This document shows, in pieces, positions 14,582-21,495 of a stretch of DNA of 24,329 nt. Position numbers and translations under genes: made by a program. The notes under the pieces are model-generated. The model searched no databases. It had not been told where the DNA came from and saw nothing but the letters and a program-made list of their open reading frames with translations. Position 1 is the first letter of the stretch, and each line of letters starts with the position of its first letter. Origin of the DNA: CAZPHU01 sp964419255. Its GTDB lineage: Bacteria; Fibrobacterota; Chitinivibrionia; Chitinivibrionales; CAYFVL01. The stretch lies in the NCBI GenBank assembly GCA_964419255.1, contig CAYQOU010000060.1, positions 1 to 24,329 of the forward strand. Reading direction: 5' to 3'.

Positions 14582-16777
14582 ATGAGCGTCGAACTACGCA
14601 CTTCAACGGTGGATCAGGCAGTAGAAGTTTTCATGCGTCAGGTCAAGGAGGTAAATCCCAAGATCTCGCAGACTGAGCTGATCGAAAAAGCCTTTCGGTT
14701 TTCGTGGGAGGCTCACAAGGATCAGTTTCGTAAATCGGGCGAGCCGTTTCTGGCTCATCCGATTGCCGTCGCAATGATTCTTGCCGAGCAGCAGCTCGAC
14801 TCGATTACCATCTCTGCCGGATTACTTCACGATGTCATCGAAGACACCACTTTCAGCCGGGAGAAGCTCTCCGAGCAGTTCGGGGAAGAAATAGCGCTGC
14901 TGGTTGATGGTGTCACCAAGATCCGAACATTTCAGATGAAGTCTCGTCAGGAACGTCAGGCCGAGACGTTCCGAAAGATGCTGCTTTCCATGGCGCAGGA
15001 TCTGCGGGTTATCATCATAAAATTTGCCGACCGCCTGCATAACCTTCGTACCCTGGGTTATCTGCCGCCCGAACGCATTCGCGCGATCGCCGCCGAAACT
15101 CTGGATATCTACGCACCGCTGGCTCACCGCCTGGGCATGGCCCGCATAAAATGGGAGCTGGAGGATCTTGCCTTCAAGTATCTGCACGAAAAAGAGTACA
15201 AAGAGATTGTTTCCCGTGTAGTTGCAAACAGACACGAAAGAATGGAGACGATCGACAGTTTTGTCATGCCTCTGCGGCGCAGGCTGGACAAAGAGGGGAT
15301 CGATGTGACGGTTGTGGGACGGCCAAAGCATTTCTACAGCATCTACCGCAAAATGGTTCAGCGAAACAAGCCGTTTGAAGAGATATTCGATCTTCTGGCG
15401 ATACGAGTGATTACCCGATCTATACGGGACTGCTACCATGTTTTGGGTATTATCCATTCGATGTGGAAGCCTATCCAGGATCGGTTCAAGGATTATATCG
15501 CCACACCCAAGTCCAATGGCTATCAGTCGCTGCATACGACGGTTGTGGGTAATCACGGCACCATTGTCGAGATGCAGATTCGCACCTGGGAGATGAACCA
15601 GACTGCCGAGGATGGATTCGCGGCGCACTGGCTGTATAAAGACGGCCGGGATGAGAGCCGCATGAGCGGAGATGAGAAGGCGATTGTGTGGCTGAAAAAT
15701 CTCATTGACTGGCAGAAGGATCTTACAGATTCCAATGAGTTTCTGGAATTTTTCAAAATCGATCTGTTTCATGCCGAAATTTTTGTTTTTACGCCCAGGG
15801 GTGATCTGATTTCGCTTCCCAAAGGCGCTACCGTTCTGGATTTCGCATTTGCGGTGCACACCGATCTGGGCCTCCACTGCATCGGTGCACGCGTGGACGG
15901 CAAGATCGAGCCGATCAATAAGCCTTTACGAAGCGGCTCAACGGTTGAAATACTGCATCTCTCCTCCAAAAAGCCCTCCATCGACTGGTTGCGTGAAGTT
16001 AAGACTCCCAAAGCCCGTTCGGCTATCAGAAGGTGGCTGAAAAACACCGGCCGGCAGGAGAGTATCGACCTTGGTTGCAAGATAATTAAAGCCCGTCTCA
16101 AGAAACTGAATCTGGTCAGCTCTTTTGCAGATCACACCTCTTCTTTGTTGCAGTTTCTCGGTGTCACCAGTCTTGAGCGGCTGTATGAGCAGGTGGGCAG
16201 TGGTGAGATTCCCATTGCTCGAGTGATGCAATATTTTGAGGTGAACAAGATTCGAAAATCGGGCGGATCGGGAGTCGTCTCCCGGTTGGTTGAAAGTATC
16301 ACCGGGAGGAACCGGGAGGTGCTTGTTGGAGGGGCGGATGACCTGATGGTTCGGTATGCGAAATGCTGCAACCCGATACCCGGCGATCAGATCGTAGGTT
16401 TCGTAACCCGCGGCAGAGGCATTTCGGTACACCGGGCCGATTGTACCAATGTCAACCTTTTCGGCAGCGATAAGGATCGGATGATCGAGGTGAGCTGGGA
16501 TACAGGTGAAACGAAACGGTACGTTGTATATCTGGATGTCCGTGCTCATGATCGCCGCAGACTTCTTCACGACCTTTCTGAAGTACTTTCTGAAGCCGGT
16601 GCAAACATTCTGGAAGGAACAATTCGAACAGAACACGATCATGTCAGAAACACATTCAAGCTCGAGATCAAAAACAGCGATCAGCTCAAACAGATTTTCC
16701 GCCGCATACAGAGGGTAAAAGGGGTGGAAAACGTTTCCCGAAGTAAGGGGTACAGCGAAACAGGCCATGATGGGTGA
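14582..16777 (+). CDS. rel: Bifunctional (p)ppGpp synthetase/hydrolase, RelA/SpoT family
   Basis: This cytoplasmic enzyme makes and degrades the stringent-response alarmone (p)ppGpp. At 731 residues it is full length. The hydrolase (HD) domain keeps its metal ligands: His59 (AHPIAVAM), His83-Asp84 (LLHDVIEDT) and Asp150 (KFADRLHNLRTL), so hydrolysis should be active. The synthetase domain has GRPKHFYSIYRKM, FDLLAIRV, ATPKSNGYQSLHTTVVG and VEMQIRTWEMN. A TGS domain (FTPRGDLISLPKGATVLDFA), a cysteine-containing region (RYAKCCNPIPGD, ISVHRADC) and a C-terminal ACT domain (DVRAHDRRRLLHDLSEVL) follow. AGAGGA at 14572-14577 precedes the ATG. A 39-base gap from the coiled-coil gene suggests one operon with the L,D-transpeptidase. 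As no second copy is in view, it may be the sole long Rel enzyme. Confidence 0.97.
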   Translation: MSVELRTSTVDQAVEVFMRQVKEVNPKISQTELIEKAFRFSWEAHKDQFRKSGEPFLAHPIAVAMILAEQQLDSITISAGLLHDVIEDTTFSREKLSEQFGEEIALLVDGVTKIRTFQMKSRQERQAETFRKMLLSMAQDLRVIIIKFADRLHNLRTLGYLPPERIRAIAAETLDIYAPLAHRLGMARIKWELEDLAFKYLHEKEYKEIVSRVVANRHERMETIDSFVMPLRRRLDKEGIDVTVVGRPKHFYSIYRKMVQRNKPFEEIFDLLAIRVITRSIRDCYHVLGIIHSMWKPIQDRFKDYIATPKSNGYQSLHTTVVGNHGTIVEMQIRTWEMNQTAEDGFAAHWLYKDGRDESRMSGDEKAIVWLKNLIDWQKDLTDSNEFLEFFKIDLFHAEIFVFTPRGDLISLPKGATVLDFAFAVHTDLGLHCIGARVDGKIEPINKPLRSGSTVEILHLSSKKPSIDWLREVKTPKARSAIRRWLKNTGRQESIDLGCKIIKARLKKLNLVSSFADHTSSLLQFLGVTSLERLYEQVGSGEIPIARVMQYFEVNKIRKSGGSGVVSRLVESITGRNREVLVGGADDLMVRYAKCCNPIPGDQIVGFVTRGRGISVHRADCTNVNLFGSDKDRMIEVSWDTGETKRYVVYLDVRAHDRRRLLHDLSEVLSEAGANILEGTIRTEHDHVRNTFKLEIKNSDQLKQIFRRIQRVKGVENVSRSKGYSETGHDG

Positions 16778-16846
16778 ATGGTTTGTCTCTATGAGCCTCA
16801 CAGGAGCTGTTTTTGATCCTGACCTTACATTATTTTACTTCTATCT

Positions 16847-16876
16847 GGATTGTGAGAATCGCCGCAAGAGAATCGC
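16847..16876 (-). repeat. Partial third copy of the intergenic repeat, inverted
   Basis: Read on the minus strand, these bases begin GCGATTCTCTTGCGGCGATT and match the left part of copy A (from 6846). The first 21 bases differ at one position, and the likeness continues through CAAT.CC with a few changes. The match then stops on both sides. The remaining 16778-16954 gap, between rel and the DUF4388 gene, holds no other feature I can support; a 61-codon frame there overlaps the rel end and looks non-coding. Confidence 0.5.
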
Positions 16877-16954
16877 ACGATCCTGGTTTTTATTTGTGAA
16901 CGCCGTCGATGTGCGTTTCAGGGCTGTTAAAATTTTCTTCTCCTGCAGGTGATA

Positions 16955-17392
16955 ATGAATCAGATAACCATTATTTTATCCAGTGCAATACTCGGAATTA
17001 TCGCGGGAGGGCTGCTTGTATATCTCCTTCGCCCGCGCCCCAGGGCTCAGGAAGATGATTCTGTTAAGAATACGACTTTCGTTTTTTCGGGCAATCTGAA
17101 GCAAACCAATCTTCTTGAGGCTATGCAGTTTTTGGAAATCGGACGGCGGGAAGGTATTTTGCACGTGTATTGCGGGCGGCGAAAAGGGTATCTGATTTTC
17201 GCGCAGGGGCAGGTAATCGATGCTTTCTACAGAAATCAGATCGGCCGCGAAGCGGTGTTTGCCATGATGGGGCTTGAGGAGGGAGATTTTTATTTTGAGC
17301 CCAAGACCATACGGCAGCCGCGACTCATATCCGAATCGATTATGGATATCGCTTTCGAATGGGATGATCGTCGCAATGTAGAAACAAACTAG
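16955..17392 (+). CDS. Membrane-anchored DUF4388 (PATAN-type) protein
   Basis: The 145-residue product has one N-terminal TM (ITIILSSAILGIIAGGLLVYLL, split here as residues about 4-25) followed by a DUF4388 domain. Family marks are FSGNLKQTNLLEAMQFLEIG, then GILHVYCGRRKGYLIFAQG, QVIDAFYRNQIGREAVFAMM and EEGDFYFEP. DUF4388/PATAN domains usually sit beside response-regulator or GTPase domains in deltaproteobacterial and related signalling proteins; their ligand is not known to me. Here the domain stands alone on a membrane anchor, facing the cytoplasm if the anchor is a signal-anchor. I prefer ATG at 16955, with AGG at 16947-16949; GTG at 16949 would add two residues. An intrinsic terminator follows within 60 bases. 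Confidence 0.8.
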   Translation: MNQITIILSSAILGIIAGGLLVYLLRPRPRAQEDDSVKNTTFVFSGNLKQTNLLEAMQFLEIGRREGILHVYCGRRKGYLIFAQGQVIDAFYRNQIGREAVFAMMGLEEGDFYFEPKTIRQPRLISESIMDIAFEWDDRRNVETN

Positions 17393-17412
17393 CCGGGAAA
17401 GATATACAAAGT

Positions 17413-17452
17413 GCAGAGTATCCGTGCCGGGTCACCGGACTCTGCCTTTTTT
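17413..17452 (+). terminator. Rho-independent terminator after the DUF4388 gene
   Basis: GCAGAGT (17413-17419) pairs with ACTCTGC (17439-17445). After a two-base bulge, CCG pairs with CGG to extend the stem. The T-run at 17447-17452 follows directly. It lies between the stop at 17392 and the prs start at 17485, so prs should have its own promoter or depend on readthrough. Confidence 0.88.
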
Positions 17453-17484
17453 ATTTTGGAATTGTGGAGGTTTGAGGAGAACGT

Positions 17485-18432
17485 ATGAATAGTGAATTGA
17501 AGATTTTTTCGGGAACAGCCAATCTGCCTCTGGCTGAGGATATCTGTAAGTATGCCGGGGTTAAGCTCAGTGAGTCGGAAATACTGTCATTCAGTAATGA
17601 TAATATCAAGGTTAGAATCCTGGAGAGTGTTCGTGGCAAGGATGTGTATGTCATTCAGCCTTCCTGCGTGCCGGTGAATAAGGGGCTGATGGAACTGTTG
17701 ATAATGATCGATGCGATCAAGCATGCCAGTGCAGGCCGGATCACTGCGGTGACGCCCTATTTCCCTTATGTCCGATCGGACAAAAAAGACGAGCCGCGAA
17801 TCTCCATAACCGCCCGTCTGATTGCCGATCTGCTTTCGACAGCGGGGGCGGACAGGGTAATGACTATGAACCTGCATTCACCGCAGATACAGGGTTTTTT
17901 CAAGATCCCGGTCGACCATCTCCTTGCCGGTAAGCTTCTGTGCGACTTCTTTGAGTGTGATGGCCTGGAAAACTGTGTTATTGTTGCTCCGGATGCCGGA
18001 AGTGCCAAACATGCCGGGCGATATGCCATAAATCTGAAGCTTCCCCTGGCCATTTTGGACAAGCGCCGTCATGATGATTCCGAATCTCCGGTGATTCAAA
18101 ACGTTATCGGGGATGTTAGCGGGAAGCGTGCGATTATTTTCGATGATGAAATAGCATCGGGGGGATCGATTATTGAGGTGGTCAAGGCTCTTGAAAACCT
18201 GGGAGTGGAGGAAATCACCGCCTGCTGCGTGCATGCGGTACTGTCAGACAACGCGATGGAAAAAATCGAAAAATCCTCACTGAAACGACTGGTTGTGACC
18301 GATACGGTCTATATACCGCCGGAAAAACGAACGCCAAAGCTCACCGTCGTATCGGTAGCGGAGCTGTTTGCCAACGCTATCATGTATACGAATACCGGGC
18401 GTTCTATCAGCGGGCTTTATTCCCGGTTTTAA
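17485..18432 (+). CDS. prs: Ribose-phosphate pyrophosphokinase (PRPP synthetase)
   Basis: The enzyme makes PRPP from ribose 5-phosphate and ATP for nucleotide, histidine and tryptophan synthesis. The 315-residue length is standard. N-terminal IFSGTANLPLAEDICKYAGV and GKDVYVIQPSC mark the family. PYFPYVRSDKKDEPRISITA corresponds to the ATP-binding flexible region (PYFGYARQDRK... in the classical form), and VMTMNLHSPQIQGFF follows as expected. The PRPP loop is FDDEIASGGSI (residues 219-229) where classical class I enzymes have DDMIDTAGT, so this is a divergent branch, but both aspartates and the glycines are kept. AGGAGA (17475-17480) lies 4 bases before the ATG. Confidence 0.94.
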   Translation: MNSELKIFSGTANLPLAEDICKYAGVKLSESEILSFSNDNIKVRILESVRGKDVYVIQPSCVPVNKGLMELLIMIDAIKHASAGRITAVTPYFPYVRSDKKDEPRISITARLIADLLSTAGADRVMTMNLHSPQIQGFFKIPVDHLLAGKLLCDFFECDGLENCVIVAPDAGSAKHAGRYAINLKLPLAILDKRRHDDSESPVIQNVIGDVSGKRAIIFDDEIASGGSIIEVVKALENLGVEEITACCVHAVLSDNAMEKIEKSSLKRLVVTDTVYIPPEKRTPKLTVVSVAELFANAIMYTNTGRSISGLYSRF

Positions 18433-18531
18433 AGTACCCGATGAACCGGTGGTTCGGATTGCCAACCAAAACAAATCCACCGATACGTTTACACCGTGCG
18501 TTTCCCGCTCTGCCGTTTTAGGTTCTAATGT

Positions 18532-19788
18532 ATGGAAATCAAGGATATCAGACGCCTGAGCATGCCCGATGCCCAGGCGTTTATTCATCAACATCAGCAT
18601 GAGCAGCCGCATGAGCTGGTACTGAGCTGGCGTGGGCGCACCGATTTGCCTCTGGCTGCGATTGCCGAGCAGATCAGTTGCCGCAATAAAGCTAAGCGAA
18701 AGCTGCCGTCTCTGGCAACCACCGGTTTCCTCTTTGAAAAGGTCGCTCTGAGCCAGTCTACCGGTGAAGCTGTTGCACGATTCAAACGGGGGCTGATGAA
18801 AGGGACGCGTCTGATAGACTGTACCGGGGGGCTTGGAGTGGATACACTGTTTCTAAGGGAAAAATTTGGTGAAGTTATCTACTGTGAACAATCAGAGTTC
18901 CGCCGCATGCTTTTCAAACACAACAAAACGGTACGACATGCGGATAATGTCGGTGTATCGGAAAAGGATTGCGTTCAGACTCTTCACACAGTTAAATCCG
19001 GCTCTTTTGATTGGGCCTATATAGATCCCTCACGGCGAAATGAATCCCGTCGCTTCGTAGGACTGCATCAGTGCGAGCCGGATGTGATAGAGCTTGAGGA
19101 TCTTCTTGTTGAGAAAGCACGGCAAGTGTGTGTGAAGGTGTCTCCCGCGCTTGAAATCGAGGAGGCTGAAAAGTCTTTGAAGTGGCTCTATGGCGTAGCG
19201 GCTGTTTCGGTGGAAGGGGAATGTAAGGAGATACTGCTTTTTTTGCGGAAGGCATCCCGGAAAGATGAACGCATATACAAAAAAGCATACCTGCTGGATG
19301 ATCGAGGTGCGGTGGTCTTTGCGATTACAAAACAGCAGGCTGCGGCTACAAGAAAAATCCGCGAAACAGGCACATACTTCTACGAGCCCGATCCCGCGTT
19401 AATTAAAGCAGACGTACTGACCGAAGTCGCTGAGCGATTCGATCTCTCATTTATCCATGAGTATAGCGCCTATATGACTGCCGATGATTATGTCAAAGAT
19501 TTCCCCGGGCGCTCTTTTGAGGTGCAGGCCCTGTCTGTATGGAATCGGAAAAAATTCAAGCGGTATCTGGAGGAGCACTCGATTGCAAAGGCACATGTCT
19601 CCAGGAGATGGTTCCCTTTGAGTGTCGAGGAGATTCGTGCCAGATTTGGACTCAAGGATGGTGGGGAAGATTATTTTTTCTTTACCAGGGATATGAAGGG
19701 ATGTTGTATCGTAGTCCATTGCAGGAAGGCAGGCGCACCCCATTCGTCCGGCCGCAAACGCACCGGCAGGACACCTTCCCCCTGGTAG
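18532..19788 (+). CDS. Class I SAM-dependent methyltransferase with THUMP-like C-terminal domain
   Basis: The 418-residue product has an N-terminal helical part, then a Rossmann methyltransferase core. Motif I is LIDCTGGLGVDTL (from residue 94) and the catalytic-region motif is YIDPSRRN (163-170); together these mark the family whose C-terminus is a THUMP-like domain. KVSPALEIEEA and SVEGECKEILLF follow. The THUMP-like part includes FEVQALSVWNRKKFKRYL and HVSRRWFPLSVEEIRARFGL. The substrate is unknown; RNA is likely by family. The last ~20 residues, after VVHCRKAG, are basic, low in complexity and encoded by the palindromic repeat at 19766-19803, with the TAG stop ending at the loop. The family end was probably near residue 398. 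The start lacks a clear ribosome site. Confidence 0.83.
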   Translation: MEIKDIRRLSMPDAQAFIHQHQHEQPHELVLSWRGRTDLPLAAIAEQISCRNKAKRKLPSLATTGFLFEKVALSQSTGEAVARFKRGLMKGTRLIDCTGGLGVDTLFLREKFGEVIYCEQSEFRRMLFKHNKTVRHADNVGVSEKDCVQTLHTVKSGSFDWAYIDPSRRNESRRFVGLHQCEPDVIELEDLLVEKARQVCVKVSPALEIEEAEKSLKWLYGVAAVSVEGECKEILLFLRKASRKDERIYKKAYLLDDRGAVVFAITKQQAAATRKIRETGTYFYEPDPALIKADVLTEVAERFDLSFIHEYSAYMTADDYVKDFPGRSFEVQALSVWNRKKFKRYLEEHSIAKAHVSRRWFPLSVEEIRARFGLKDGGEDYFFFTRDMKGCCIVVHCRKAGAPHSSGRKRTGRTPSPW

Positions 19789-19803
19789 GGGAAGGTGTCC
19801 TGC
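19766..19803. repeat. Perfect 16-bp stem palindrome overlapping the methyltransferase stop
   Basis: CAGGACACCTTCCCC (19767-19781) is followed by the loop CTGGTA and its exact complement GGGGAAGGTGTCCTG (19788-19802). The flanking G19766 and C19803 add a sixteenth pair. The stop codon TAG (19786-19788) lies at the loop and stem edge. No T-tract follows, so it looks like a REP-type element rather than an intrinsic terminator, though it could still protect the mRNA end. Confidence 0.85.
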
Positions 19804-19836
19804 TAGCCCCCCAATTATGATTATGGGCAGTATTCG

Positions 19837-19886
19837 CTCCTTCCCTTATCCCGTCCCGCACGCGGGAGGAGGAGGCCGGGAAGGGG
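19837..19886. repeat. Second G+C-rich palindrome of the intergenic cluster
   Basis: CTCCTTCCC (19837-19845) pairs with GGGAAGGGG (19878-19886), with one G-U pair. Inside it, TCCCGC (19854-19859) and GCGGGA (19862-19867) form a tight inner hairpin. It lies 33 bases after the first palindrome and shares the CCTTCCC/GGGAAGG core with it, so the two look like members of one interspersed palindrome family. The rest of the 19789-20065 gap is T-rich and shows no gene. Confidence 0.7.
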
Positions 19887-20065
19887 TGAATCAAAGAAGG
19901 GCCGGGGGTAAGCGCATTTTTTTGTCTTGTTATTTGTTTGTGGTTTTTGTCGATTTTGCTTGTATCGTTCCTAGCAACCGAGTGACCGACAAAAACCAAT
20001 TTCGGCTCTGCCGGACATAGAAGATAAATCTGATTGTATATGACAGGTTGAACAGGATTCTAATT

Positions 20066-20458
20066 ATGGCGAAAAATCGGAGACATTTTATCAGGTATAC
20101 CCTGCCCATGTGGCTTTGGGCTGCCCTGATGCTTACGGTCAGCTCTCTTCCGGGCACCAGTCTGCCGCAGGGAAATATGTGGGAATGGGACAAGTTCGCC
20201 CATGCGTTTGAATACATGGTGCTTGGGATTCTTATGTATCGCTATGTTGTCAGCGTGCACAGGGTATCTTTTGCCAAGGCAAACGTTTTGGTTGCCGTAT
20301 GTATCCCGCTTTTCGGGGTTGTCGATGAAATTCATCAGCTGTTTATTCCTTTCCGCAGCTGTACCTGGCAGGACATGGTGGCGGATGCCGGGGGTGCGAT
20401 AATCGCGATTGTTCTCATGCAGATAGGATTCCTCAGAAAAAGGATAATTGGTGACTGA
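20066..20458 (+). CDS. VanZ-family membrane protein
   Basis: The 130-residue product has four hydrophobic segments and the family marks: an N-terminal TM followed by SSLPG, then WDKFAHAFEYMVLGIL, VDEIHQLFIPFRSCTWQDMVADAGGAI. The WDKxxH, DExHQxFxPxRxxxxxD pattern is the VanZ signature. VanZ proteins sit in the inner membrane; VanZ confers low-level teicoplanin resistance in enterococci, but most chromosomal members have no known role and should not be read as resistance genes. ATG at 20066 has AGGA at 20054-20057; a TTG at 20048 would add six residues. The end overlaps the next gene by 8 bases. Confidence 0.88.
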   Translation: MAKNRRHFIRYTLPMWLWAALMLTVSSLPGTSLPQGNMWEWDKFAHAFEYMVLGILMYRYVVSVHRVSFAKANVLVAVCIPLFGVVDEIHQLFIPFRSCTWQDMVADAGGAIIAIVLMQIGFLRKRIIGD

Positions 20459-21431
20459 TATAGTTGTAGATGCCGACAGTGCACAGGTAAGACTCGACAG
20501 GATATTGCGCAAACGCCTCGCCCTTACATCGCTTTCCGACATCTACCGGCTTATCAGAACCGGCTCCATTAAGGTCAATGGAAGGAAACGAAAAGAGAAT
20601 TATCGTTTGCAGGAAGGTGACATAATCTCTGTTCCGCTTCCCGACGCGGAAGTCGTGGCGGCGAATAAATCAGACCACTCCCTGGCGCGGCTGGCCGATA
20701 CCGATTATTTCAGAAAGAATTTCCAGCTTGTTTTCGAAGATGAGCATCTGCTTGTCTGCAATAAGCCGGCCAATGTCGTGGTTCATTCGGGAACCGGTCA
20801 TGGCAGAAAAGACACCCTGATTGATCTGGCCACGGCTTATCTGGTGAAAAACCGGAAAAAAAATGAGTATCCTGACCCCGCACTCGTTCATCGTCTGGAT
20901 AAGGACACCTCGGGGGTGATTCTTATTGCAAAGGACAAAACAACCCTGCGTTTCCTTCACACCAAATTACGGGAACGGGATATCGATAAGCGCTATATCG
21001 CTTTTTGTCACGGCAGGCCGGAAAAAAGAAAAGGGGTAATTGAAGCGGGGTTGATCAGGAATCACCAGCAGCGGGATGGAACAAAAATCACGGTATCTTC
21101 ACAGGGGCAGAAAGCCCGCAGTATTTACGAATGTACGGGATATCACAATGGCATATCCCGCGTGGAAATTCGTCTCGAGACCGGGCGAACTCATCAGATA
21201 CGCGTACATATGGCACATATCGGCTGTCCCATAGTCGGAGATATTCGCTATGGTGATGTGTCTCTGGATGATCATCTGTTTGGACGCCAGGGGATTCAAA
21301 AACGCCTCTACCTTCATGCACGGCAGATCAGCTTCTTTCATTCCTACCTCAACCGTGAGGTTACATTCGCCACACCGGAGCCTGAATCGTTTACCCGCCT
21401 CTGGAAAACTCTCTCCAGCCAGTTGCGCTGA
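20451..21431 (+). CDS. rluC: RluC-type 23S rRNA pseudouridine synthase (RluA family)
   Basis: The enzyme isomerises uridines to pseudouridine, for RluC at 23S positions 955, 2504 and 2580. The 326-residue product has an N-terminal S4 RNA-binding domain (LDRILRKRL to IKVNGRKRKENYRLQEGDII) and then the catalytic core. VHRLDKDTSGVILIAK carries the catalytic Asp150, and NKPANVVVHSGTG and LETGRTHQIRVHM are the other core motifs. The likeness to RluC is better than to RluD (HSGTG and DTSGV), but the exact target is not certain. GTG at 20451 is preferred, as AGGA (20441-20444) lies 6 bases before it; a TTG at 20448 is also in frame. Overlap with the VanZ gene suggests coupled translation. Confidence 0.92.
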   Translation: MTDIVVDADSAQVRLDRILRKRLALTSLSDIYRLIRTGSIKVNGRKRKENYRLQEGDIISVPLPDAEVVAANKSDHSLARLADTDYFRKNFQLVFEDEHLLVCNKPANVVVHSGTGHGRKDTLIDLATAYLVKNRKKNEYPDPALVHRLDKDTSGVILIAKDKTTLRFLHTKLRERDIDKRYIAFCHGRPEKRKGVIEAGLIRNHQQRDGTKITVSSQGQKARSIYECTGYHNGISRVEIRLETGRTHQIRVHMAHIGCPIVGDIRYGDVSLDDHLFGRQGIQKRLYLHARQISFFHSYLNREVTFATPEPESFTRLWKTLSSQLR

Positions 21432-21495
21432 GAGCCCAGTTATGGTACATTAATCTAAGGGGGAGCATACTCGATTTCCGGAAAATTCCACGATC

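Noticed and set aside
14822..15877. 351-codon open frame on the minus strand opposite rel
   Set aside because: Rel is intact with all motifs on the + strand; the antisense frame has no recognisable domain.
16767..16952. 61-codon frame between rel and the DUF4388 gene
   Set aside because: It overlaps the rel 3' end, includes the repeat fragment and shows no family pattern.
18433..18531. GAACC-GGT-GGTTC hairpin after prs as a terminator
   Set aside because: Only five pairs with a 3-base loop and no T-run follow.
20066..20458. Reading the VanZ-family gene as an antibiotic-resistance determinant
   Set aside because: VanZ-family proteins are widespread without van operons; no other van gene is present and the gene is coupled to a housekeeping rRNA-modification gene.
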